Shown piece after piece: positions 42,491 to 52,879 of a stretch of DNA of 64,000 bases. Position numbers and translations under genes: made by a program. Within the stretch, counting starts at the first letter, position 1. Each line of letters starts with the position of its first letter. Origin of the DNA: Molanna angustata (taxonomy: Eukaryota; Arthropoda; Insecta; Trichoptera; Molannidae). Location: positions 30,549,563 through 30,613,562 of the forward strand of contig OY754980.1 in the NCBI GenBank assembly GCA_963576475.1. The letters are read 5' to 3'. The notes beneath the pieces are model-generated. The model worked only from the letters and a program-made list of their open reading frames with translations, did no database searches and was not told the DNA's origin.

Positions 42491-42495
42491 ATTTT

Positions 42496-42595
42496 TAGGT
42501 GTCCCGTAAGAGCCGGGTAATTAAAAATCAACGGGCAAAATAACATCTCACATGATTCAGCAATGAGGTTCACCACCCATTATGAAAGCTAACTT
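42496..42595 (+). repeat. Dispersed repeat E, copy 6 (5' part)
   Basis: AGGTGTCCCGTAAGAGCCGG, AACGGGCAAAATAACATCTC, then ATGAGGTTCACCACCC. Confidence 0.6.
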
Positions 42596-42818
42596 ACCTT
42601 TACCTCTATGGGGAGGGACCTCTATGGTCACACCAAGACCATAGCTTTTTAGCGAATGCGCAGGCGCAAGGTCAACTGCATGCGATCTGAAATAACTCAC
42701 CGATAGTTTTGCAAATTCATTCACGCAACTCTTCTCACCGTAAACAACACGGTTATTATCACTTTCGTTTTCACGTATAAATTTGCTTAGTCCTACTATT
42801 TTTTATGCTTAGGGGGGG
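42596..42818. other. Unassigned, short hairpin
   Basis: CTATGGTCACACCAAGACCATAG (42629-42651) is an 8-bp-stem hairpin. No gene is seen. Confidence 0.35.
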
Positions 42819-43496
42819 AATGCTGCCAACGTTCCTATTTTTCAATTTCATATTCCATCATTATTTCTTATCAAATTGCTTTGAAAAAAATAATTTTGAT
42901 AGTTTGGGTATTAATTAAGAAAAATATATCTTTACTTTTTGATAATGTTCTGTATAAATTCTTGTAGAAAAATAATGGCATACCACGATTTTCAACGTTT
43001 ATTTTATATTTTTAATATCATACATATAAGGCGTAGTTCAAAATATTTCTTTTTAATTAAAGAAGACAAAAGTATCTAGAAAAATATGATGTGACGTTGC
43101 ATTAATGCTTCAGGTTTAGTAAATAAACCTAAAAGACATTTATTTTCCATTCAGCGCCATTGCGAAATAAAAGTTTTTTTGGTTTATTAACTTAACCTGA
43201 TGCATTAATGCAACGTAACATCGTATTTTTCCAGATGTTTTGATTTAATTTATAAAAAAATATAATGCTCTATACCTTAGATTTTTTCAGAAATTTAAGA
43301 TAAATGTCACAAATCGGGATATGCTTATTATTGTCCTACAAGAATATATACAGAGCATAATTAAAAAGTTAAGGTATATTTTTCTTTATTTATATCCAAA
43401 CTAACGAGGTAATTTTTTTCAAAATGTTTCGTTTTGTAGTAATGATACAAATTCAAATTGAAAAAATAGGTACGTTGGCAGCAGTCACCCTCTTAA
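42819..43496. mobile_element. TTAA-flanked palindromic element D, copy 2
   Basis: It lies in reverse orientation to 41308-41997, about 820 bp away. Flanks are TTAG (left, decayed TTAA) and TTAA (43493-43496). The ends are GGGGGGGAATGCTGCC and GGCAGCAGTCACCCTC. The centre CCATTCAGCGCCATTGCG is the complement of copy 1's centre. Confidence 0.8.
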
Positions 43497-44069
43497 GTTT
43501 GAATGTAAATTTATGAATTGGAATTAACGAATATTTAAGTAAGACATTCTTAATTGGTGACTGACGAAGTAGTGTCTAGTGTGAGCATCGAGGTTGGCTG
43601 TATAGATGTAATGTAGGAAGAGATCCCTACATAATTATTTGTATAATTGATCTCGGTAAGGGCACCAGGTCCTACTTTAAATAAGTCAAATATATAAAAT
43701 GGTGGTGAGGTACCTACTGTCATAAAAAGATAGATTATTAACATAGCGCTTCAAAACCAAAAACAACTCTGAGCCACTGAATTACACAACATACCTAATA
43801 ATGATGTCACGCCATACACAACACAGCTGTCTTCATGTTATGAATCAAACAAACTCCGTAACTTCATTAAGATATATATTTCATTTTTTTGAACTTTGAA
43901 CATAATCACACCGTTTCACAATAATTAATGGTTACCAAAGATAATCGAACATTATTTATTCTTACAAATCTACAGTCTGTTATATTGAGTGTGAAATGGA
44001 ATATCTGAATGAAAAATGTAAATGACAGAAGTTATATAGCTTCTGTTTGAGAAAATTAATTTATTGACA
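43497..44069. other. Unassigned AT-rich sequence
   Basis: No convincing features. Confidence 0.35.
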
Positions 44070-44074
44070 TCATT

Positions 44075-44190
44075 AACCGACTTTCAAAAAAAGGCAGAGG
44101 TTATAAATTCGACGTGAAATTGGTTTTTTTTTATATGTACGTTCAGCGATTACTTTTTACCACGTAGTCCAAATTTTAAGTCATTTAATT
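44075..44190. repeat. Dispersed motif of lepidopteran type
   Basis: ACCGACTTTCAAAAAAAGGC followed by AGAGGTTATAAATTCGACGT resembles a repeat I recall as widespread in moth and butterfly genomes (ACCGACTTCAAAAAAGGAGG). It supports the suggested host order. The identification is from memory. Confidence 0.4.
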
Positions 44191-44619
44191 TATAATGTCT
44201 AAATATAATCTAATATAAAGTTTTTTTTTATTAAATGATAAAGTTTATTTTTTTATTTCATGTGCTGGTCTAATTTAAGTTCGATTGAATTAAAATTAAA
44301 TTTTTATGACTCCTTCGTGTTAGTAAAATTATAGCTGCAATGCTCTATTTGATATAGGAACGGTTCTAAAGATTACATAGTCAAAGATAGCATAGAATAA
44401 ATGATATATGCATCAAAGTATAATGTTGTAATCATCTCTAAATCTGGTATGGACATAATAATATATGTACCTCAAGAGCTATCACATCCGGCTTAAAACA
44501 ATTGGCTAATGATAAATACCCATCTTAGTACTCAATATGCATGAGATTAGTGAAAGATCGTACAAAGCAGAATGACAAAACTGATTTCCTTTGTTTCTTT
44601 CTCTAATTATTAAGATTCA
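44191..44619. other. Unassigned AT-rich sequence
   Basis: Nothing supported. Confidence 0.35.
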
Positions 44620-44880
44620 TCATCAGCAATGGCGCTACAGCCCAATGTGGGCCTTGGCCTCCTCAAGAAACTGCCTCCATCCCGCCCTGTCGACTGCAAG
44701 TCTCCTTCAATTTGTCTGTCCGATCGCTCTTATATTGCCCTCGATGTCGTCCATCAGCCATCTCATCCTAGGTCTCCCTCTGCTTCTTCTTCCTTCAGGA
44801 CAAGTGTCCAATACTTTATTTGGGACCCGGCTATCCTCCATTCTACAAACGTGTCCGAGCCAACGTAAGATTAGTCATTT
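44620..44880 (-). pseudogene. RTE-like LINE 3' end
   Basis: The minus strand reads GRRSRGRPRMRWLMDDIEGN, then IRAIGQTN and, after a stop, RLAVDRAGWRQFLEEAKAHI. GRPR.RW.DD and 'A.DR..WR...EEAK.H.GL' are the ends of RTE-type ORFs. A tail of CTGATGATGA type follows (44620-44630). One stop codon interrupts it. Confidence 0.75.
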
Positions 44881-45330
44881 ATAAAATCTATTATTTGTAA
44901 TAATTCAGAAGAACATACATAGTTTGTTAAAGATATAAAATTTTTATTATTTAAAACCTGAATATTTGACATTCCAAGTCTTGTGGTGAGTCTGATATAT
45001 GACCAAATATTTTATAATCTATTTCTGGCAGCAGATAAAAGTTTTTTTTTCCTTAGAAAGGGGGTACCTTCCGATTGGTCACATTTCAATTTGGTCAGGA
45101 TATGATCATGGGATCAGTGAGAAAATCATCATGTTCTTCAATTTGTACTTCAGCGAAAATAACTCAACATGGTCCGATTTAAATGATTCCCTTTTTAATA
45201 GGAAGGTAGTGCTTCAGAGATGATCACACAAGTTTCATTGAGTTCTTATGATATGTAGGACTCATGAGAAAACATTTCAATTTGTAAAGGTGTCTTTAAT
45301 CTGTACGACAACTTACAGATTACGATTATA
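44881..45330. other. Unassigned sequence
   Basis: Text at 45095-45165 loosely resembles 33190-33290 and may be a shared LINE UTR. No coding frame is supported. Confidence 0.3.
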
Positions 45331-45334
45331 TGGG

Positions 45335-45640
45335 CGGGCGAATGATGCTCGGTCACGTCAACCGATTTCAATTTTTGTGTTGTAAAGGAGTTGCAAGAAG
45401 GCTGTGGACCTCCCTGAATAGGATCCGCACTGGACATGGACGCTGCAACTACCTTATGGCAAAGTGGGGCATTGTTCCATCCGCACAATGTGATTGCGGC
45501 CACCCCTTTCAAACAATGTAACACATATTGGAAGAATGCAGCGTCCATGCATATGAAGGGCCAAAGTCGGACATTTGCGAATTGACACCAGCATTTGTGG
45601 ATTAGCTCGAAGCCCTCGACGTGAATGTGTGATTGACATA
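45335..45640 (+). pseudogene. LINE C-terminal zinc-knuckle fragment
   Basis: It encodes RRLWTSLNRIRTGHGRCNYL, then MAKWGIVPSAQCDCGHPFQT, a stop, and HILEECSVHAYEG. LNRIRTGHGRC...W......C.CG...QT..HI...C is the C-terminal Cys/His motif common in Jockey- and I-type ORF2 proteins of insects. A TAA replaces one codon in the knuckle. Confidence 0.8.
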
Positions 45641-45714
45641 TTGTGCTGTTTTGTGTTTGATTGCTGTCATTGCTGTGTTTTGTTCATTTTGATTTAAACC
45701 GGTGATTATAATAG

Positions 45715-46084
45715 AACGATGTATGACCGGGTAAGAAACGAGGATATAAGGAAAGAATGTAAGATGAAGAAAGATGTCATTACTAGAATAAAAGTGAACA
45801 TATTGAGATGGTTTGGTCACATGGGGAGAATGAATGAGTAGCGCCTGACGAAGAAAATATACAGAGCAGAAAGGAATGGAATGAGAGGTCGGGGACGCCC
45901 AAGAAAGGGATGGCACGACCATGTGAACGAAATTTTGAAAGACGGAAATGTTAGAAGTGTGAGCAATATACGAACATGTATGAGACGATGCATGAATGTG
46001 GATGAGGCGAGGGATGCGTGCCAGGATAGAAAGATGTGGCGTTCGGTTCTCTCTGCCTACCCCGCAAGGGACATGGCGTGATGG
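45715..46084 (+). pseudogene. RTE-like LINE C-terminal fragment with short tail
   Basis: RVRNEDIRKECKMKKDVITR, then VNILRWFGHMGRMNE, a TAG (45838-45840), RLTKKIYRAERNGMRGRGRP, RKGWHDHVNEILKDGNVRSV and WRSVLSAYPARDMA, ending in the TGA at 46079-46081. It is the longest copy of this family and has a single nonsense codon. The tail is only TGATGGTATGCATTTATG. Sister copies are at 11492, 15098, 16225, 39330, 39650 and 52430. Confidence 0.8.
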
Positions 46085-46354
46085 TATGCATTTATGTATG
46101 ATTTAAACATTTGATTCACTTGTACCATAGGTACGATAAATAAATATAATGAATATTTTACACTCTGGTCTGGTGTGCGCCGTCATGCATACATCATATA
46201 TTTTACTAATAAATTACTTTATTCTTTCTATTCAATACTTTTTAATCAGCCTTTTTATCAGTTGCCAAATTGTTTGGTTTAATTTCATCTCATTTTTGAA
46301 TTTATTATTGTTTCTTTACGACGGTGGCCTATTTATAGAGATGTATTAATGTGT

Positions 46355-46815
46355 CACCACAAGGTCCGCATGTTTGCAAATTCACACAATTCACCACAAG
46401 GTCCGCATGTCTGAAAATCTTTCCGCTCCACAAAGTCCGCATGTCTGCAAATGTACACGAGGTCGCATATCTGCAAATTCACACAGTCCACCACAAGGTC
46501 CGCATGTTTGAAAAACTTTTCGCTCCACAAAGTCCGCATGTCTGCAAATGTACACGAGGTCGCGTATCTGCAAATCCACACAGTCCACCACAAGGTCCGC
46601 ATGTCTGCAAATGTACACGAGGTCGCATATCTGCAAATCCACACAGTCCACCACAAGGTCCGCATGTCTGAAAAACTTTTCGCTCCACAAAGTCCGCATG
46701 TCTGCAAATGTACACGAGGTCGCGTATCTGCAAATCCACACAGTCCACCACAAGGTCCGCATGTCTGCAAATTAACACAATCCACCACAAGGTCCGCATG
46801 TCTGCAAATAAATAA
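46355..46815. repeat. Minisatellite, CCACAAGGTCCGCATGTCTG core
   Basis: About ten copies of a core (CCACCACAAGGTCCGCATGT) are spaced by three kinds of filler, making 37-, 60- and 63-bp units and a higher-order 97-bp repeat (TTTGAAAAACTTTTCGCT plus AATGTACACGAGGTCGC). Several frames on both strands stay open for 75-174 codons only because the repeat lacks stops. Confidence 0.95.
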
Positions 46816-47614
46816 ATACATATTCATATTGTAAATGTTTCTAAATTTCATAGAGTCATCAAAAAAATGTACACACATTATACACAGGTTAGTTGGAAAA
46901 AATTGACATATGACAATAAACTCGAAACTTGCGCAGGGTGCAAGGAAGTGTTTATTATTATTATTATTTTACTTTAAAAAAATACTTAGTGGAAAGCAAA
47001 GTGTTGGCCACAGCTCACTCCATTTTTATTATTATAGTATCTCTTACAAAAAAACCTTTTTTTCCAAAATCTTTATAAACCTTTGTTTTAATTTTTAATT
47101 ACGAAAAAAAATAATTTACTATCAAAATGAACTAAAATTTTGTTCATAAAAATAAACTCTGGGTAGGTACTGAATTTCCCGAAGTATATTTTTGTTCGTC
47201 AAAAAGTTTTTAAAATTTACAAGATTCGAAGAAAAAAATATATTGAATAAAAAATACTATTATTAAAAATATCAAAAGAAAAGTTCAAAGGATTTTATTT
47301 GAAAAAGTTTTATCTTTAGCTGATAGGTATATAGACGACATCAAAGGATTTAATTTTTTACGTCATGTTGGCACCGTCTTATCTAAATAGGCGCTTTTCC
47401 TTTTTCCGTTTTCATGTTTTGAAAATCAATCAATTCATATTTAGTACTATGTTTAATTGACTTTACTAGGCAATAATTAAAAAAATTGTATACGATTGAG
47501 TCAGATAGGTTTATTATTTTTATTTATTGTAAAACAACATTAAATAGGTACATTTTTTATACATCTACATAGAAATATTTATAAGTAAATTGTTAATACA
47601 AATAAATACATATA
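46816..47614. other. Unassigned AT-rich sequence
   Basis: ATTATTATTATTATTTTAC near 46955 may be a LINE tail. No gene. Confidence 0.35.
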
Positions 47615-48373
47615 ACTAGTTGCATGTAACACATGAAATCCAACTGTCGATGGCGATAGTATGTATAGTTGAAGAATACGTACCAAACTATAAATCCAAA
47701 TTTATGAATATTAAGATATTTTCGAATATTTTTATTATTGCATATGCGCAAACATTGGATTTTTTTCCCTGTCGGGAGTCAAAGATATAAGAACAAAGAT
47801 ATAACCTCAGATATAAGAATTGTAGCTTTCATTATTTACAAAAAAACCAATTCTCTCAATAGATGGCGTTCCAACAAAATAAATAAAAATAATAAGATTG
47901 TTGTTCATAATTTCACCCATAGATGGCTGTAGTAAAAATTCCTTATTTTCAAGCGAAAAGAATTTCAGTATTACAATATATAGAACTTTCAAAATTGAAT
48001 TGATAGGGATCTCATTAAAAGGCATAATTGGTGAACGTTGCGCAAGCGCATAAAGTGATCACGTAAACCAGCCGATGACAGGTCGTAAGCCCTGTAGGTG
48101 CCTTGATTTCCCGGTTCTCCTACAATAAATATTCCAAATTCGTCTCTATTGAGATAATTAAAAATCTGTTAAGATATTTTGTTTACTATACAAAATATGT
48201 AGGTATGTCAGGATAGGATAGTATGGAGGTCAGTCCTTTTTCCTACCCAGAATATGAAAACAGCATGATGGTTTGTATGAATGTTTGGAGATGAAGTATC
48301 AAACTATTGAGAGTCTCCATTGTGTCGTGTATATTACCATACAAATTATATGAAACGATGTCGTCACTAAAAA
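47615..48373. repeat. Dispersed repeat B, split by family A
   Basis: 47615-47722 and 48171-48373 align continuously with 35586-35904. The intervening 450 bp is a family A element. Confidence 0.85.
47723..48168. mobile_element. Foldback element, family A copy 5 (nested)
   Basis: It is inserted in repeat B and flanked by TTAAGATATTTT at 47711-47722 and 48169-48180, consistent with a duplication of up to 12 bp, although the element's own ending (CTGTTAA) overlaps it. The left end is CGAATATTTTTATTATTGCA. The interior is nearly identical to 13267-13634. Confidence 0.8.
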
Positions 48374-48382
48374 CCTACTACA

Positions 48383-48890
48383 TATTTTTTATAACAAATT
48401 TTCAACATTTCAATAGATACGAAGTTGGAATATTATAGGAGAACTAGGAACTCAAGGAACCTACAAGGCTTACGACCTGTTTTAGGATGGTTTAAGTGAT
48501 CAATTTATGCGCTTGCGCAACGTTCACAAATTTGCCTTCTTATTGAATTCCCTATCAATCCAATTTTCGTAAGTTTTATATATCGTAATCATGAAGATCT
48601 GTTCGTTTGAAAATAAGCTGAAACACCAACGGCATCTATGAAGTGACGAAGAAACTTTTACTGTAACGCCATCTATTGAGAAATTGGTTTATAAACAATG
48701 AAAACATCAGTTCTTACAAGTGAGGTGACAATGCTTTCCTACAGATGTCGCCCTTGAACTCTCCAGAATTATTACAAGTTAATTTTTGGCTTGCTTGCTT
48801 GCCAATCGAATTCAAATTGCCAATCAAAATCGAATATTTTCATAGTTGCACATACGAAAACATTGGATTTTTTCCCTGTCGGGAGTCAAT
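48383..48890. repeat. Foldback element, family A copy 6
   Basis: It begins ATAACAAATTTTCAACATTT and CAATAGATACGAAGTTGGAA, runs through TTTATGCGCTTGCGCAACGT, and ends at 48832-48890 with CGAATATTTTCATAGTTGCA, then TGTCGGGAGTCAA. It is oriented opposite to copy 5 and begins only 10 bp after repeat B ends. Confidence 0.75.
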
Positions 48891-49149
48891 AACTTAATTT
48901 CTTTTTAATTTTACTTCTCCATTATTATTACCATTAGAATAGTTAATGTCGGGTTTTTCAATATAATTGCTGTCCTTTTAATACAATATTTGTATATTCA
49001 TTCCTTCACTTCAATTGTATTTTTATTATACCTACATACATATTAACCTTAATGTCTTTCGGGTATTTCATTTTTCTTAGAATTGCCCCCTTCTTTCTCT
49101 ATTATTGGTATCCTATTTTTGAATCTATATATGGATGGTCTTTATCATT
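48891..49149. other. Unassigned AT-rich sequence
   Basis: No feature supported. Confidence 0.35.
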
Positions 49150-49222
49150 ATTGTTCACCATTCTGAGGATGCTCAGCATAGAGCGATACCGATGAATTGG
49201 AGTCGCGTTTGCGAAAAATTTA
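49150..49222. repeat. Dispersed repeat I, copy 2
   Basis: It is the reverse complement of 20348-20413: GTTCACCATTCTGAGGATGC, GAGCGATACCGATGAATTGG, AGTCGCGTTTGCGAAAA. Confidence 0.6.
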
Positions 49223-49375
49223 AGTAGAACGTAAAATTAAATATAATTTTTTTCATAATTTTAGTTGAATTTAATTTCAATTTGTAATTTTATTTGCATT
49301 TTTGTTATTTGCACCTATTTTATTATTATTAAATCCTTGTTTACATTTTGAGAAACATTATCTCTTTTTTTGCAG

Positions 49376-49770
49376 GGTCGCATCTCTTGTATGATGGAAG
49401 TGAGACATTGAAAGCATCTGCGGGGTTATCAAAGGAACAGAAGACCCCGAGTCACACGCAAGAGAGAGAGAGCCAAAGAGACAAAAAAAAGTGAAAAATC
49501 CACAAAACACGTGTCATCGCCGAAGCGTGTATATTATTATTTTACATGGTGCGTTTTTGTTTAATGGTTGGTACGTTGCGTGACATGTGAACATGTCTAT
49601 ACGTTTCGTATCGTTCACACGCTACATCTTCGGGAGTGCAGTGAGTGTTGATTGTAATAAAAGCCCTAGTGTCAATTTTTTCATCACGATGGTGTTTAGG
49701 ACGCTTGTTGTGTTGTTTTGCGCCTTTCGGGTGACTGCCATCAACGACTCTGCAGAGTTTGACAAAAATG
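49376..49770 (+). other. Candidate host exon with 5' UTR and start codon
   Basis: A pyrimidine run and acceptor (CTCTTTTTTTGCAG, AG at 49374-49375) precede an exon of balanced base composition that ends at a strong donor (GTAAGT at 49771). It is not related to any repeat seen here. This is the best evidence for a host gene in the window. The upstream promoter exon and downstream exons are not identified. Confidence 0.55.
49689..49770 (+). CDS. First coding exon of a putative secreted or membrane protein
   Basis: The ATG at 49689 has A at -3 and G at +4, a good initiation context. It encodes MVFRTLVVLFCAFRVTA then INDSAEFDKN: a short basic start, a hydrophobic core (TLVVLFCAF) and a plausible cleavage after VTA. 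This looks like a secretory signal peptide. The exon ends in phase 1 at a GTAAGT donor, a common arrangement just after a signal peptide. An in-frame ATG lies upstream at 49593 with no stop between, and a TGA precedes that at 49581. The longer start would place the hydrophobic run internally, so 49689 is preferred. The downstream exons and protein family are unknown. Confidence 0.5.
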
Positions 49771-50062
49771 GTAAGTATTTTTTTGTCTCAGAACTTATTC
49801 ATTTATGGAGCATACCAATGATATAAAAACGTAATAGATACGTTACTAGTCTTTATATTCGGTAAAAAAAAGTAAGGCGCATAACTCACTCGATTCTTAT
49901 CGCACTTTAGTTATATACGCAAGGTGTTGTAGTTTTCATGTAAAAATTCCAATAAAAATGCGAAGAAATGACCAGATAACAATATATCATTTCAAGCTGC
50001 ATATTTAATCGATAACTGATATTTTTGTATGGATTTTTGAGTAAACAAGAGTAGTTAAGTTA
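49771..50062 (+). other. Start of presumed intron
   Basis: AT-rich sequence after the donor; no repeats or exons seen. Confidence 0.4.
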
Positions 50063-51010
50063 TTTTTTTTTTTTTTATTTTATTTATTTTGGATATCCAA
50101 CAGTACAGTAGAGCATAATGATATTAAATACAATGAAAAAAAAAAAAACAAGTAAATGTAGACTACAGTACATAATAATAGGACATCAAATCAAATAATT
50201 TTAAAAGCTTAACATACAATTTACGAAAAATGAGAAAAAAACAAAATTATAGGAACAAACCTGAAACATACAGGGAATAGTACAGAGAGGATTGTATGTA
50301 TTCTAGAATCATAACATGGGATTCTAACTCGCTTAAGGATCAACGAAGAAGGTGTTGCAACCATTATGGTGACACATAAATAATACATTCATGCATATAC
50401 TAGAGAGTGGAATTTTGAGTTATGTTATCAGTGCAAAGTTGGCGCTTTATCGCAATTTTGAACGAGTGTAGAGATTGAGTATGAAAAAAGTCAATGTTAT
50501 TGAGCAGGTTGTTAAAATTGGAGGTGGCCCGGTTAGTAAAGAAATTTTTCCTAAGATTAGTTTTAGAGTGTGAAATAGAAAAAGTAGGTTTTGATCTGAC
50601 ATTGCGGTTTGGAATGTGAAGTGAGATATTTTCTAATAAATTTGGACAATCAATGATGTTATGAAATAGTTTAAACAAAAATAGTGAGTCTGCAGTTATT
50701 CGTCTAGATGATAGTGATGGTAAATTAAATTTTGATTCAGCTAAGTACACGTTATTTATATGATTATGCGGGCCCATTAGTTCCCGACAGCCAGATTTAT
50801 AGATGAGGTGTTTGAGGAAGCGTTTTTGTACACTATCCAGTCTATTTATGTACTTAAGATACATCGGGTTCCAAATTTGCGATCCGTACTCCAGATGACT
50901 TCTTACCATAGATGTATATAGAATTTTGAGGCATTCAATATTTGAAAAAGGTTTACAGTTCCTGATGATGAAGCCCAACATTTTATTGGCTTTTTTACTT
51001 ATATTATTAG
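50063..51010 (-). mobile_element. Jockey-like LINE, 5'-truncated, with poly(A)
   Basis: It contains an RT-tail frame (50400-50981), about 320 bp of 3' UTR (50080-50399) and a poly(A) tail seen as T residues (50063-50078). AGTTAT occurs on both sides (about 50057-50062 and 51009-51014), a possible short target duplication. It lies in the presumed intron of the host gene, antisense to it. Confidence 0.7.
50400..50981 (-). pseudogene. LINE RT C-terminal third
   Basis: The 193-codon frame encodes LGFIIRNCKPFSNIECLKIL, YTSMVRSHLEYGSQIWNPMY, INRLDSVQKRFLKHL and a C-terminal block LPSLSSRRITADSLFLFKLF. These are the RT thumb (LY..LVRS.LEY.S.VW.P) and the tail. It is intact in frame but lacks the endonuclease and catalytic core because of 5' truncation near 51000. 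It is close in type to 51555-52090. Confidence 0.85.
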
Positions 51011-51554
51011 TTATATTCGCTTATATGTAGATAAGCATAGGTATTCTGTTGTAGTCGCTTTTTCACACAGCTATAACATATAAGTTCGTCTCTTTCTCAG
51101 TCACTATTTGGCGTGAGAGATAATTGTAATGTGATCGCACTGAAATAAAAGAGAAAATATATCTGCATGGTGTGTCAATTATTATGTTATCTCTTTCTCA
51201 CTTAATGTATTCTAATGTATTCTAGTCGTGTGTGCTCTTTCTAAGTGATATTGTACTATTTTTTAACTGTACCATTTTTGTAGAGCGTTTTGTTCTTATA
51301 TAACAATGTCTACATATAAAAATGTCATTGGAGTATGCAATATTTTAACAGGTTCTACTCTAAGACTCTTCAATGACTCACTCCAAAAATATAAGACATT
51401 TATTTATTTCATCTCACAAATAATATTTTGAAAATTAATACACAGATGTATTCAACCTCATAAGGAATAAACCTGTATCGAGGTTAAATAATATAATCTC
51501 ATTTTTGTGAGCGGCATAAATACAGAGTTTAGCCAGTCTAACATTTTACATATA
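51011..51554. other. Unassigned sequence
   Basis: No gene or repeat relation was supported. Confidence 0.35.
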
Positions 51555-52090
51555 TTGATAATAAAATAACAAAAGCAGGTTATAAAAAATTAGGTTTTAT
51601 TTTTAGGATAAGTAAAGATTTCAAAAATCCACAAACATTTAAAATATTATTTAATTCACTAGTCAGAAGTACACTGGAGTTTGGCTCTGTTATTTGGAAC
51701 CCGCAATATCGAGTGCACATTAATAATATAGAAAAAAATACAGCGTAAATATTTGAAGAGATTTGCATATCGAAGTATTGTTGCACCTATTCCACTGTCA
51801 CTAGAATCAAGACGTAAATGCCAAGATATACAATTTCTTTACAACATATTGAACAATATTATTGACTGCCCGGAACTTTTATCGAGTATTGACTTTAACG
51901 TACCATTGAGACGCTCCAGACATACAACTCTCTTCCGACCTAAATTATACAAAACTAATGCCGCGAAAACCACTCAACTATAAACAGAATTATAAACACA
52001 TACATAAAATATGAGAAGTCCCTTGATATAGACCTATTCAGTGACACAAAACATAAACTCGCTCAAAAATTAAAAACTGGAATTTCATAA
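51555..52090 (+). pseudogene. LINE RT C-terminal third, frameshifted
   Basis: The first part reads KAGYKKLGFIFRISKDFKNP, then FNSLVRSTLEFGSVIWNPQY. After a shift near 51740 comes KYLKRFAYRSIVAPIPLSLE, then SRRKCQDIQFLYNILNNIID and CPELLSSIDFNVPLR. The order and motifs match 50400-50981, so it is the same lineage on the other strand. A frameshift and several stops near the end disable it. A CA-rich 3' UTR follows. Confidence 0.8.
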
Positions 52091-52350
52091 GATTATCACT
52101 TACGCACAACACGCATGCACATACACATATACACTTACATACACACACACATACACACACACACACACCATCACACATACACACCCTCACACACACATAT
52201 GATTTTGTATCTTGAATATATAACTGTATTTTGTAATAAATTATGATAATATTGTAAGCTAATGATTGATGTATGGAGATGATAATTGTTATATTTGATA
52301 TTTTTATACATATATACTATTCTTTGTACATTGTTAGCTTCAATTTGAAA
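52091..52350 (+). other. 3' UTR of the 51555 LINE with CA repeat
   Basis: A CA/CATA-rich run (52103-52200) is followed by AT-rich sequence ending AAAAAATAAAAAATAAAATAAA, a likely tail. Confidence 0.55.
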
Positions 52351-52429
52351 AAATAAAAAATAAAATAAAATATTATTCTGACGATGTGCCTTGCACGAAA
52401 CGCTTCTTCTTCTTCAATCAAATTCAATA

Positions 52430-52597
52430 GAACGAAAACTTGTCCTGAAAGATGGAAATGTAAGAAGCGTGAACAACAGACGTTAATGTAAAAGACGATG
52501 TATAAATGATGACGAGGCGATGATCGAATGTGTGTCAATATAGATACATGAGGCGTTCGGTCCTCTCTGCCTAACCCCGTGAAGGACATGACGTGAT
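52430..52597 (+). pseudogene. RTE-like LINE 3' end, decayed
   Basis: TCCTGAAAGATGGAAATGTA, GACGATGTATAAATGATGAC, GGCGTTCGGTCCTCTCTGCC and GGACATGACGTGAT match the YPARDMA family at nucleotide level, with frameshifts. Its tail resumes at 52863 after an inserted LINE piece. Confidence 0.7.
52588..52597. repeat. Target-site duplication, left
   Basis: ATGACGTGAT is identical to 52853-52862 and flanks the inserted LINE fragment. Confidence 0.75.
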
Positions 52598-52852
52598 TTA
52601 TTTATCGTATGGCAGCACAGTACATCACAAATTAGAAAATTATAATTACAGTAATATATATAGATATTATTATGTTAGAGTTGAGCGCAGGGTCAAGATT
52701 CCTGATTGTCATATGTTTAAGTCCAGGTTCCTGACGTATTCGATCGCTCCGTCGCTAAGGGTGAAGAAATCCGATGCGTTACCACAGTATGATCTGAGAG
52801 CACATTCATTGACTATGTGTTCAATTGTCTGCCTGTCAGCTCCACAGTCGTG
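52598..52852 (-). mobile_element. LINE C-terminal fragment nested in RTE-like 3' end
   Basis: The minus strand encodes DCGADRQTIEHIVNECALRS, then YCGNASDFFTLSDGAIEYVR. This is a Cys/His knuckle ending (CG...QT.EHI...C) plus about 100 bp of 3' UTR and a TAAATAA-type tail at 52598. It is flanked by a 10-bp duplication, so the truncated insertion is complete at 255 bp. Confidence 0.75.
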
Positions 52853-52862
52853 ATGACGTGAT
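52853..52862. repeat. Target-site duplication, right
   Basis: ATGACGTGAT, followed directly by the GGTATGCATATATG tail of the interrupted RTE-like element. Confidence 0.75.
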
Positions 52863-52879
52863 GGTATGCATATATGTAT

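Noticed and set aside
46355..46815. Possible CRISPR array
   Set aside because: Repeats are spaced unevenly, fillers are themselves repeated, and the context is an insect-type genome; it is an ordinary minisatellite.
46354..46878. Six long frames on both strands, up to 174 codons
   Set aside because: They come from a minisatellite that lacks stop codons; no start context, no non-repeat sequence.
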